Shown: positions 15,966 to 24,194 of the stretch, one piece after another
Numbering within the stretch: position 1 is the stretch's first letter
Layout: each line of letters begins with the position of its first letter
Origin: UBA1381 sp964399965
GTDB taxonomy: Bacteria; Bacillota; Clostridia; UBA1381
Reading direction: 5' to 3'
Assembly: GCA_964399965.1 (NCBI GenBank)
Contig: CAYNRX010000014.1
Span: 1-49,466 of the forward strand
Length of the DNA: 49,466 nt
Notes under the pieces: generated by a model
What the model was told of the DNA's origin: nothing
The model's database searches: none
Seen by the model: only the letters and a program-made list of their open reading frames with translations
Made by a program: the position numbers and the translations under genes

Positions 15966-16847
15966 ATGGAACTGCGCGTTTTACGGTATTTTTTGGCTGT
16001 GGCTAGGGAGCAGAATATCACCGCTGCGGCCAACATGCTCCATGTGACGCAACCGACCCTTTCACGTCAGCTGATGGATCTGGAGGATGAATTTGGTAAA
16101 AAATTGCTGATACGGGGGAAGAGGAAAGTTACGCTTACAAATGAGGGGCAGTTTTTGCGCCGAAGGGCAGAGGAGATAGTAGCGCTTGCCGATAAGACGG
16201 AAGCGGAGATGACTTTTTCTGATGTGGAAACGGGCGGCGACATATATATAGGCGGCGGTGAGGCGGAGGCTGTGCGATTGATAGCCCGTTTGGCCGGAGA
16301 TATCCTGCGGGAATATCCCAATATACATTACCACCTGATAAGCGGCGACGGCGATGATTTGCAGGAAAAGCTGGACAAGGGTCTTATAGATTTCGGGATA
16401 TTTGTTGAACCGGCAGATATCACAAAATACGAATTTATCCGGCTTCCTGCCACTGAGCGCTGGGGCGTTGTAATGCGTAAGGATAGTCCGCTTGCTTCCC
16501 GAGAGCTGATCCGCCCGGAAGACGTTTGGGAGCTGCCCCTGATCGTCTCCCGGCAGACTACATATGACAAAAAGCTGCAAAAATGGCTGCAAAAAGAGCT
16601 TGACAAGCTTAATGTAGTCGCCACTTATAATCTTTACTACAATGCCGGCTTGATGGTGGAGGAAGGAGTGGGTTATGTGATAGGGATCGACAACTTAGCT
16701 GACATTTCAGAGAATAGCAGTCTTTGCTTTGTGCCCCTTGACTGGGAGCATCAGCTGCATTTTGACTTGGTATGGAAAAAGTACCAGACATTTTCCAGAG
16801 CGGCGGAATTATTTCTTGATAAGGCAAGGGGAAGATTTGAAGCATGA
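15966..16847 (+). CDS. LysR-family transcriptional regulator
   Basis: 293 residues. The N-terminal winged helix-turn-helix is clear (LRYFLAVAREQNITAAANML then HVTQPTLSRQLMDLEDEFG, about 5-45) and is followed by the type 2 periplasmic-binding-like effector domain (GDIYIGGGEAEAV, GLIDFGIFVEP). The ATG at 15966 has the better spacing to AGGAGGG; an ATG three bases upstream is also possible. It is divergent from the reductase unit, so it most likely controls that unit and itself from the shared 207-bp gap. The effector is unknown. Confidence 0.92.
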   Translation: MELRVLRYFLAVAREQNITAAANMLHVTQPTLSRQLMDLEDEFGKKLLIRGKRKVTLTNEGQFLRRRAEEIVALADKTEAEMTFSDVETGGDIYIGGGEAEAVRLIARLAGDILREYPNIHYHLISGDGDDLQEKLDKGLIDFGIFVEPADITKYEFIRLPATERWGVVMRKDSPLASRELIRPEDVWELPLIVSRQTTYDKKLQKWLQKELDKLNVVATYNLYYNAGLMVEEGVGYVIGIDNLADISENSSLCFVPLDWEHQLHFDLVWKKYQTFSRAAELFLDKARGRFEA

Positions 16848-16849
16848 AA

Positions 16850-16889
16850 AAACGGCGGAGCGACTGCATTTTGCAGCGTTCCGCCGTTT
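16850..16889. terminator. Bidirectional terminator between the LysR gene and the alcohol dehydrogenase gene
   Basis: AAACGGCGGA (16850-16859) pairs with TCCGCCGTTT (16880-16889), and an inner CTGCA/TGCAG pair extends the stem. It lies between converging genes, close to both stop codons. Confidence 0.85.
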
Positions 16890-16902
16890 CATAGTCTAAT
16901 CT

Positions 16903-18066
16903 TTAATAGCAGGATTTTAATATTTCTAAAATATCATCGGCTCCGAGCTTCCTGTAACCGCCGCCGGGAACGGTTGAAGCGGCTATCTGCGGGAGCATCT
17001 CTTCGGTAGCGCCCAATTCTTTTATCGAAAGCGGCAGGCCGAGCAGTTTTATAAAATCTGTCATGGCGTCGATGCCGGCCAGAGCTGCTTCATCTTTTGT
17101 CATTGCGGAAACATCGATATCCCATACATTTTTGGCAAAACGGACAAATTTGTCCAAGCCGTCCTTATAAATATATTTATAGTAGGGAACAGATACGGCC
17201 GCAAGTCCCGCTCCGTGTGCGCAGTCGGTATATGCGCCCAGCTGATGCTCTATCATGTGAACCTCCCAATCCTGCTCCTTGGAAAGGCCGGTGATGGTAT
17301 TAAGGCCGATAGTGGCGCACCACATAATATTGCTTCTGGCTTCGTAATCCTCCGGGTTTTTGAGGGCGGCCTTGGCAGCGGTTATAAGCGAGCGCATAAC
17401 GCCCTCGATTATGTAGTCGGTCGTGTTATCATCATCGCCCGAAAAATACTGCTCCATCAAATGCGACATAGTATCAAAGACGCCGCTCGACATCTGATAG
17501 GCAGGCACGCTGTAGGTGTATTCTGGGTTAAGGATAGAGAATTTAGGATATACGTTGGACGGATATACGCGTCCGTTCTTTATCTTTTTCTCTTCGTTGG
17601 TGATAACTGAGCCGCCATTCATTTCCGAACCGGTCCCGGCCATCGTGAGTATGGCTCCTACCGGAACTATCTCGTTATCTACCTCTTCAAAATTCGTCCA
17701 ATATCTTTCCCAAGGGTCGCCCTTGCAGTATGCGGAAAGAGAAATACCCTTGGCGCAGTCGATGACCGAACCGCCGCCTACCGCCAATATCAGATCAACA
17801 TTGTTTTCGCGTACGAGACGCGCGCCCTCAAGCAGCTGCGTATAAGCGGGATTTGATTTTATCCCCGCAAGCTCTACGACTTTTTTGCCGGCCTCGTTTA
17901 GTATAGCGGTTATCTTATCGTAAAGGCCGCTGCGTTTTACAGAGCCTTTGCCGTAGACGAGCAACACCGTCTCTCCGTAGTTTTTAAGCTCTGGCAAAAG
18001 GTTGTCAAGGGCTGTCTTACCGAAATAGATCTTGGTAGGATTGTGATAGAAAAAGTCGAATTTCAT
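16903..18066 (-). CDS. Iron-containing alcohol dehydrogenase (butanol dehydrogenase / YqhD type)
   Basis: 387 residues. Reduces aldehydes to alcohols with NAD(P)H. Seen: the N-terminal FFYHNPTKIYFGK segment, the nucleotide loop GGGSVIDCAKGI at about 97-108, TMAGTGSEMNGGSVIT, and the four metal ligands at the expected spacing: Asp198 and His202 (FDTMSHLMEQ), His270 (WEVHMIEH) and His284 (DCAHGAG). GGAGGT lies 7 nt before the ATG. Single gene with a perfect consensus promoter and a shared terminator. Cofactor choice (NADH or NADPH) and natural substrate cannot be read from the sequence. Confidence 0.92.
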   Translation of the reverse strand: MKFDFFYHNPTKIYFGKTALDNLLPELKNYGETVLLVYGKGSVKRSGLYDKITAILNEAGKKVVELAGIKSNPAYTQLLEGARLVRENNVDLILAVGGGSVIDCAKGISLSAYCKGDPWERYWTNFEEVDNEIVPVGAILTMAGTGSEMNGGSVITNEEKKIKNGRVYPSNVYPKFSILNPEYTYSVPAYQMSSGVFDTMSHLMEQYFSGDDDNTTDYIIEGVMRSLITAAKAALKNPEDYEARSNIMWCATIGLNTITGLSKEQDWEVHMIEHQLGAYTDCAHGAGLAAVSVPYYKYIYKDGLDKFVRFAKNVWDIDVSAMTKDEAALAGIDAMTDFIKLLGLPLSIKELGATEEMLPQIAASTVPGGGYRKLGADDILEILKSCY

Positions 18067-18126
18067 TTATAGACCTCCTGTAAATGCCCCATACGACTAA
18101 GCTGTATAGAGTTTATTGTTGTCTTT

Positions 18127-18155
18127 ATTATACATTACTCATGCAGATATGTCAA
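18127..18155 (-). promoter_or_regulatory. Consensus sigma-A promoter of the alcohol dehydrogenase gene
   Basis: On the minus strand there is TTGACA (18150-18155), a 17-bp spacer and TATAAT (18127-18132): a perfect match to the vegetative consensus. The leader is about 55 nt. Strong constitutive expression is expected unless a regulator intervenes. Confidence 0.9.
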
Positions 18156-18194
18156 ATACCCGTATCCTATGCCGAACCATTCTCGAAAGGCATT

Positions 18195-19616
18195 TCACTG
18201 CCTTTCCAGCGTGAATGTAAATTTTGTGAATTTGATATTCGTGCCGTCCTTGGCGTAATCGCTCTCCACCCATATGGATTGCTTATGCAGCACAAGGATA
18301 TTCTTGACCATGGAAAGTCCCAGCCCTGCGCCGGTCTTATCTCTGGTGCGGGATTTGTCGGTCTTGTAGAACCGTTCAAATACGTTGCTCAAGTCCGCGC
18401 TGTCTATGCCGTCGCCAAAATTGCCGATAGAGAAATAGGCTTTTTTCGCCTCTACCCATGTCTTTATGGAAATGACTGTTTTCGGATAGCTGAACTTTAT
18501 CGCGTTGTCCATCAGGTTTATGAGCACTCGCCGTATGGAATCCTGGTCGGCAAGCACGTTTAGGCTCTCTTGTGAAAAATCCACGTCCAGATCAAGATCC
18601 TTTTCCGAGATACGGCTTTCCAATTGGATTATGCACAGGCGAACAAGCTCGTTTAGATCAAAGTCGGTTATATCGAGGCGGTATTCGCTGGACGACATTT
18701 TCGACATCTCCAGAAGGTCGTTGACCATCCTTGTGAGGCGGTGGGTCTCATCAAGGACTATAGTCAGGTAATCGGCTTCCTTTTCCGGCGGTATCGTGTG
18801 ATCGAGGATCCCCTGGATAAAGCCGGAGATGCTGGTCATAGGCGTCCGAAGCTCGTGAGACACGTTGGAAATAAATTCATTGCGGTTGTTCTCAAGCTTT
18901 TCTATTGAATCGGCCATAAAATTAAAGCTTGACGCCAGCTGCCCTATCTCATCGGCGCTGTTTACTGTTACGCGCTTGGTAAAATCTCCGGCGGCGATAT
19001 CGCGCACGGCCGAATTTATCTGCGATATGGGCTGCGATATGGTCTTTGACTGGCGGTATACGAATATGAACGCCACGGCGATAGCAAATGAAGCCGCAAA
19101 CAGGAATATTAGAAACATTTCCGTAACTACTTGGCGCATTTGCGGCAAAGGAGTATTGAAAAACATCCCGCCGACTATCTCGCCGTTGTAGGAGATAGGT
19201 ATACCGATGACGTATACATTTGCGTCATAATAGCCGCCGAAATCATCGCGTTCTTTAAAGACCTCTCCGTTTTTGATGGTGTCAAGGTATTCCTGCGGCA
19301 GCGAATCTATGGTGATCGTGGATTCGGTTATATCGCCGTCAATATTGGCGATTATTATATCGGCGTGAGCGTAATCGGCCCACATTTGAAGCGACTGCTT
19401 GAAAGCCGAACGGGCGCGTGGGTCGGTCACGCCTTCCTCCTGCATCATTGCGCTGCGGTATTCAAGATCATGGCTGATCTTAATTATCTCGTTGTACTGC
19501 GAGTCCATGACGTTACTATTAACAAAAGCGATAAGGATAGTGCCGATAGATATCGCCACTATCAGCAGTATAACGGTATTGGTCCAAAACAGTCTTTCAA
19601 AGATGGATTTGAACAA
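18195..19616 (-). CDS. Sensor histidine kinase, two membrane segments and HAMP
   Basis: 473 residues: membrane helix 1 (about 12-32), an extracytoplasmic sensor of about 130 residues, helix 2 (about 166-187), HAMP (about 188-240), HisKA with the phospho-acceptor His254 in NVSHELRTPMTS, and a HATPase domain (NLMDNAIKFS, FYKTDKSRT, GAGLGLSMVKNIL). The start is TTG at 19614-19616 with GAGGTGAG upstream; the next ATG would remove the first membrane helix. It begins one base after the response regulator stop, so the two are co-translated. No PAS domain is visible. The signal is unknown. Confidence 0.93.
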   Translation of the reverse strand: MFKSIFERLFWTNTVILLIVAISIGTILIAFVNSNVMDSQYNEIIKISHDLEYRSAMMQEEGVTDPRARSAFKQSLQMWADYAHADIIIANIDGDITESTITIDSLPQEYLDTIKNGEVFKERDDFGGYYDANVYVIGIPISYNGEIVGGMFFNTPLPQMRQVVTEMFLIFLFAASFAIAVAFIFVYRQSKTISQPISQINSAVRDIAAGDFTKRVTVNSADEIGQLASSFNFMADSIEKLENNRNEFISNVSHELRTPMTSISGFIQGILDHTIPPEKEADYLTIVLDETHRLTRMVNDLLEMSKMSSSEYRLDITDFDLNELVRLCIIQLESRISEKDLDLDVDFSQESLNVLADQDSIRRVLINLMDNAIKFSYPKTVISIKTWVEAKKAYFSIGNFGDGIDSADLSNVFERFYKTDKSRTRDKTGAGLGLSMVKNILVLHKQSIWVESDYAKDGTNIKFTKFTFTLERQ

Positions 19617-19617
19617 T

Positions 19618-20304
19618 TTATCTCACCTCGAATTTGTATCCGACTCCCCAGACGGTCTTTAGCTGCCAGGTGCCCTCTACTCCCTCGAGTTTTTCGCGCA
19701 GACGTTTTATATGTACGTCTACCGTGCGGGAATCGCCAAAATAGTCAAACCCCCATACTTCCTCCAGAAGCTGCTCGCGGGTGAATACCCTGTTGGGGTT
19801 GGAAGCCAAAAAATACAGAAGCTCCAGCTCTTTGGGCGGCACCTCGACTATCTTTCCGGCCAGCTTCAATTCGTAGTTGGAGAGGTTTATAGTAAGGTTC
19901 GGATAGACTATCTCCTTCATTGCCCCGGAATCCTTGGTCTCCGAACGTCTCAAGACAGCTTTTACCCTTGCCACTAATTCCTTGGTCTCAAACGGCTTTA
20001 CGATATAATCATCGGCACCCAGCTCAAGGCCGAGTACCTTGTCGAACGTTTCCCCTTTGGCTGTGAGCATGATTATCGGTATATTGCTTATGCGCCGTAT
20101 CTCGCGGCACACCTGCCAGCCGTCCATTTCCGGCATCATGATATCCAGAAGCACGATAGAGGGCGCCTCTTCCCGAAAAGCTTCCAGAGCCTTGACGCCG
20201 TTATGGGCGGTAGTCACCTCGTAGCCTTCCTTTTCAAGATACATACGTATTATGTCTGCGATGTTTGCATCGTCGTCAACGACGAGGACTTTATTGTTTG
20301 CCAT
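19618..20304 (-). CDS. OmpR/PhoB-family response regulator
   Basis: 228 residues: a receiver domain with Asp10/Asp11, the phospho-acceptor Asp54 (IVLLDIMMPEMDG), Thr81 and Lys103 (VKPF), then a winged-helix DNA-binding domain (ELELLYFLASNPNRVFTREQLLEEVWGFDYFGDSRTV split over the recognition helix, ending KTVWGVGYKF). GGAGG lies 10 nt before the ATG. It is the first gene of a two-gene unit with the kinase. It belongs to the same large group as WalR, ResD and PhoP; which one cannot be decided from this window. Confidence 0.94.
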   Translation of the reverse strand: MANNKVLVVDDDANIADIIRMYLEKEGYEVTTAHNGVKALEAFREEAPSIVLLDIMMPEMDGWQVCREIRRISNIPIIMLTAKGETFDKVLGLELGADDYIVKPFETKELVARVKAVLRRSETKDSGAMKEIVYPNLTINLSNYELKLAGKIVEVPPKELELLYFLASNPNRVFTREQLLEEVWGFDYFGDSRTVDVHIKRLREKLEGVEGTWQLKTVWGVGYKFEVR

Positions 20305-20384
20305 GAATTTTTATCCTCCTTTTTTCGGGCGTGCCGAATTTGCTTAATAGGATTATAACATAAAAAATAAAAAAAGAAAAGGGG

Positions 20385-20413
20385 TTGATAAAAATCTTTT
20401 CTTGTTGTATAAT
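20385..20413 (+). promoter_or_regulatory. Promoter of ychF
   Basis: TTGATA (20385-20390), a 17-bp spacer and TATAAT (20408-20413), with a leader of about 50 nt before ychF. It faces away from the two-component genes. Confidence 0.85.
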
Positions 20414-20472
20414 AAATTCATACTAAATTTACAATTATTCACCAAACTATCCATAAAGGAAGGTAGAGAAAA

Positions 20473-21567
20473 ATGAAATTAGGAATCGTAGGGCTGCCGA
20501 ATGTCGGCAAATCCACACTGTTCAACGCAATAACCCAGGCCGGAGCCGAATCGGCCAATTATCCGTTCTGTACAATAGAGCCGAATATAGGTATTGTAGA
20601 TGTGCCGGATAAGCGCATAGACCGGCTGGCTGAGATGTATAAACCGAAAAAGGTCACCAGAGCCTATATTGAATTTGTCGATATTGCCGGCCTTGTTAAG
20701 GGCGCAAGCAAAGGGGAGGGCTTGGGAAATAAATTTCTTTCCCATATCCGCGAGGTGGACGCTATCGTGCATGTCGTGCGTTGCTTTGAGGACGGAAATA
20801 TCACCCATGTTGAAGGCTCGATAGACCCGATACGCGATATTGAAACGATAAACCTGGAGCTTATCCTTTCCGATATAGAGATACTCGACAGACGCATAGA
20901 CCGCACGAAAAAGGCGATGAAAGGCGACAAGAGCCTCGCATCTGAGCTTGATATGCTTGAGCGGCTCAAATCACATCTTGAAGAGGGAAAGTCCGCGCGT
21001 TCGTTCGAGGTGAACGAGGAAGAGGCGAAAATACTCGACGAGGTGGCGCTGATCTCAAGAAAACCGGTCATCTATGCCGCCAACGTCGCTGAGGATGATT
21101 TTGCCAAGGGGATAGATGAGAATCCTTACGTGCAGAAGGTAAAAGAGTTTGCCGCGTCGGAAAACTCGCAGGTAATGCCGGTATCGGCGAGGATAGAGGA
21201 GGAGATAGCACAGCTTGACCCGGAAGAAAAGGCGGCATTTTTGGAGGATCTGGGCATGAGCGAATCGGGGCTTGACAGGCTTATACGGGCAAGCTATACA
21301 CTCCTGGGGCTGATAAGCTATCTGACGGCCGGAGAGCCTGAGGTGAGAGCGTGGACGATAACAAAGGGCACCAAAGCCCCGCAGGCGGCGGGAAAAATAC
21401 ACAGCGATTTTGAACGCGGCTTCATAAGGGCGGAAGTCGTGCCGTACGAGGAGCTCATACGCTGCGGTTCGATGGCGGCGGCCAAGGAAAAGGGGTTGGT
21501 ACGTTCAGAGGGTAAGGATTACGTGATGCAGGACGGAGATGTTGTGCTTTTCCGCTTCAACGTATAA
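20473..21567 (+). CDS. ychF: Ribosome-binding ATPase YchF (Obg-family, OLA1-like)
   Basis: 364 residues. A conserved P-loop protein that prefers ATP to GTP, binds ribosomes and is linked to stress responses. Seen: G1 GLPNVGKSTLFNA, IEPNIGIVDVPD, FVDIAGLVKGASKGEGLGNKFL, a central coiled region (DRTKKAMKGD), and the C-terminal TGS domain (RAWTITKGTKAPQAAGKIHSD split from YVMQDGDVVLFRFNV). GGAAGG lies 8 nt before the ATG. The next gene starts 13 nt after it. Confidence 0.96.
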   Translation: MKLGIVGLPNVGKSTLFNAITQAGAESANYPFCTIEPNIGIVDVPDKRIDRLAEMYKPKKVTRAYIEFVDIAGLVKGASKGEGLGNKFLSHIREVDAIVHVVRCFEDGNITHVEGSIDPIRDIETINLELILSDIEILDRRIDRTKKAMKGDKSLASELDMLERLKSHLEEGKSARSFEVNEEEAKILDEVALISRKPVIYAANVAEDDFAKGIDENPYVQKVKEFAASENSQVMPVSARIEEEIAQLDPEEKAAFLEDLGMSESGLDRLIRASYTLLGLISYLTAGEPEVRAWTITKGTKAPQAAGKIHSDFERGFIRAEVVPYEELIRCGSMAAAKEKGLVRSEGKDYVMQDGDVVLFRFNV

Positions 21568-21580
21568 CGGAGGTATATCC

Positions 21581-22801
21581 ATGAAAGAGCTTTTTAAACC
21601 GCTGTCCGCATTTGGGCAAAAGACAATAGTACGAGACTGTCTGACGGTATGTTTCTGTATGCTGGCGGCCTATATGGTCGTATGGATATTTTCGGGGCAG
21701 TGGCCTTGGGTGGACAACAATTATAACAGCTATGTGTTGCAGACAAGAGCCTGGCTTTCGGGAAATCTGGATCTGGGGCAGGATTATCCCCATCTGGAGC
21801 TGGCAATACGCGAGGGAAAATATTACGTGAGCTTTCCGCCATTCCCGTCAATAGTATATCTGCCGTTTGCCGCTATATTCGGGGAATATTTCCGTGATGG
21901 CTTCATATCGCTGGCCTTTGCCTTTATGGGCGGCATATACTGCGTGAAAACGCTCCATCATTTCGGGATAAAGGGTACTAAATCGGTGCTGTGGACGATA
22001 ACGGTAACGCTGTCGTCTAACTTGCTGTTCGTGTGTATAACACCGTGGGTATGGTTCGTGGCGCAGAACATGGCGTTTGCGCTTTCGATGATGGCCATAT
22101 ACTATGCGCTGGCCGGAAAAGGCGGCTGGTCGCTGTTCTTCTGGGCTTGCGCCGTTGGCTGTCGGCCATTCCAGGTGCTGTATCTGCCGATACTTTTGTA
22201 CATATTATATTCGGGGATGTCACAGGAAGGGCTGAAGCTCTGGGAAATGATAAAAAAACGCTTTTGGTGGTGCATAGGCACTTTGGCGGTTGCCATCGTT
22301 TATATGTGGCTAAACTATGCGCGTTTTGGTTCGGTGGCGGAATTTGGCCACAATTATCTGCCGGAGTTTACCAGGAGCGAATATGGGCAGTTCCATATAA
22401 GTTACTTAGGCAAGAATCTCTGGTCGCTGATAAGGCTGCCGGAGATAGGCGAGCACGGAGAGCTGGTATTCCAGCAGTTTGATGGGACGAATATGTTCAT
22501 AGTCAGCCCTATATTTATCGTCTGGCTGGGGTATTCCATAGCGGCTTTTGTAAAAAAAGAAAAATGCGACAAGCTGTTGATAGCGGGAATATTGGTGATG
22601 GCTGTGGCTGAGCTGGTATTTATCGCCTTACATAAAACGATGGGCGGCAGCCATTTCGGCAACCGCTATACAAACGATATCCTGCCGCTGTCATTTTTGG
22701 GTATAATGCTTGCACACCCGAAATCACATCGGCTGCTCTATCCGGTCATGGTGTTCGGGTTGGCTTTAAATATCGGCGGCGCATTGAGCTATTATTGCTG
22801 A
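21581..22801 (+). CDS. Polytopic membrane protein, probable GT-C type glycosyltransferase
   Basis: 406 residues with about ten hydrophobic segments. The first outer loop carries DNNYNSYVLQTRAWLSGNLD and then GKYYVSFPPFPSIVYLPFA, a pattern of GT-C fold enzymes that take sugars from polyprenyl-phosphate donors. Later segments include CRPFQVLYLPIL and HKTMGGSHFGNRYTNDILP. The family is inferred from pattern, not proven; donor and acceptor are unknown. The ATG at 21581 follows CGGAGG. Between ychF and a second membrane transferase, 12 nt apart. Confidence 0.7.
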   Translation: MKELFKPLSAFGQKTIVRDCLTVCFCMLAAYMVVWIFSGQWPWVDNNYNSYVLQTRAWLSGNLDLGQDYPHLELAIREGKYYVSFPPFPSIVYLPFAAIFGEYFRDGFISLAFAFMGGIYCVKTLHHFGIKGTKSVLWTITVTLSSNLLFVCITPWVWFVAQNMAFALSMMAIYYALAGKGGWSLFFWACAVGCRPFQVLYLPILLYILYSGMSQEGLKLWEMIKKRFWWCIGTLAVAIVYMWLNYARFGSVAEFGHNYLPEFTRSEYGQFHISYLGKNLWSLIRLPEIGEHGELVFQQFDGTNMFIVSPIFIVWLGYSIAAFVKKEKCDKLLIAGILVMAVAELVFIALHKTMGGSHFGNRYTNDILPLSFLGIMLAHPKSHRLLYPVMVFGLALNIGGALSYYC

Positions 22802-22813
22802 GAGGAGAAAACC

Positions 22814-24076
22814 ATGGTCATAATATTGCAGGCCGCAGCGGGGTTGGCGGCGGCTGTCCTGATAGGGCTTATGATATTGCAGGTGCTGAAAAACTCCGGC
22901 GTGCCTGTCCCGGGGAGGATCGGGCTGCTTCAAAAGGCTCCTCCTGCCGAGCGTTTTGTGCCCTCTAATAAAGAAATGCTTATTGTGATGGGCGCCGCGC
23001 TTGCGTTTAGGGTGCTTGTGTATGTATTGGGGACGTGCCAGCACTGTATAGAGATCGGGTCGTGGGAGAACGCTCTTGATGCCTGGCGGCAGTGGGATGT
23101 AAACAATTATATCAGAATAGCCGAGGGCGGCTATACGTTTTTCAAAGTAGACGGCGACTTTACAACGGTCGTGTTTTTGCCGCTTTATCCGCTTTTGGCA
23201 CGGGGGCTTAATGTATTTGTGGGGAATATGCTTGTATCATTGCTGTTGATATCATCATTTTCCTTTGCGGCAGCCTGCGGATTTTTATATCGGCTGATAT
23301 GTCTTGACTGGGGAAAGAAAACGGCGGCCGTATCGCTGGTATTTTTAAGTATATTCCCGTTTTCGTTTTTCTTCGGCACAGGAATGAATGAAATCACGTT
23401 TCTATTGATGTCGGCAGCATGTTTGTATTTTACGAGAAAACACAACTGGTTTTTAGCGGGTGTATTCGGCTTTGGAGCTGCGCTTACAAGGACGTTGGGA
23501 GTGTTTCTGGCCGTGACGGCGGCGGTGGAATTTGCCGAGCATTACCGCCTTTTTGAGGATTTTCCCCGCAATCTAAAGCATTTGGTGAAATACCTGTGGA
23601 TACTGTTGATACCGTTGGGGACGCTTGCGTATCTGGCGATGAATTGGCGAGTTACGGGAAACGCCCTTGATTTTTTGCGGCTGGAGGAAGAATACTGGTT
23701 TCAGCATTCCCAGCCGTTCACAGAAACAATAGAGGTAATTATCGGCCAGCTGAAGACGCCGGACAGCAGTATCTTTTATACCATGGCTGTGCCGGGGATC
23801 GTGCTGGTGGTATACGGATTTATTACCATGTTTGTAAGCCTTAGGACGAACAGAAGCTTGTACACGGTGTATTTCATCATATATTATTTCATGAATCTTT
23901 CGCTTTCGTGGCCGATAAGTATAGGAAGATATTTTTCCTGTATAATACCAATGTTCATTGTGACGGCGCAAATAGCGCGCAGATATAAAATAGCGGGAGC
24001 GATTTGGGCGGTTATCTGGGCGGTAGTGTTCTGTATGTATTTGCCGCTGTATCTGAGAGGCGGCCAGCTCATGTAG
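22814..24076 (+). CDS. PIG-V-like mannosyltransferase family membrane protein
   Basis: 420 residues, about ten membrane segments. The phrases WRQWDVNNYIRIAEGGY and VVFLPLYPLLARGL match the signature of the PIG-V / GPI mannosyltransferase 2 family (WD..YI.IAE.GY, FFPLYP), whose aspartate is thought to be catalytic. Bacterial members are presumed to use a polyprenyl-phosphate sugar for surface glycans or proteins. ATG after GAGGAG. Pairs with the GT-C-like gene just upstream. No terminator is visible after it. Confidence 0.75.
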   Translation: MVIILQAAAGLAAAVLIGLMILQVLKNSGVPVPGRIGLLQKAPPAERFVPSNKEMLIVMGAALAFRVLVYVLGTCQHCIEIGSWENALDAWRQWDVNNYIRIAEGGYTFFKVDGDFTTVVFLPLYPLLARGLNVFVGNMLVSLLLISSFSFAAACGFLYRLICLDWGKKTAAVSLVFLSIFPFSFFFGTGMNEITFLLMSAACLYFTRKHNWFLAGVFGFGAALTRTLGVFLAVTAAVEFAEHYRLFEDFPRNLKHLVKYLWILLIPLGTLAYLAMNWRVTGNALDFLRLEEEYWFQHSQPFTETIEVIIGQLKTPDSSIFYTMAVPGIVLVVYGFITMFVSLRTNRSLYTVYFIIYYFMNLSLSWPISIGRYFSCIIPMFIVTAQIARRYKIAGAIWAVIWAVVFCMYLPLYLRGGQLM

Positions 24077-24118
24077 CAATATCCGCTGTCAAAATAGCAA
24101 AGAACAGCAAGAAAACAG

Positions 24119-24147
24119 TTGAATTTTTATAGCAATGGTGGTAATAT
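24119..24147 (+). promoter_or_regulatory. Promoter of the GH4 gene
   Basis: TTGAAT (24119-24124), a 17-bp spacer and TAATAT (24142-24147), about 48 bp before the start codon. The 118-bp gap 24077-24194 holds nothing else that I can identify. Confidence 0.65.
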
Positions 24148-24194
24148 CATGCCGGGAAAAGGGTATGAAATTTCCGGGGAGAGGAGAAGATTAA

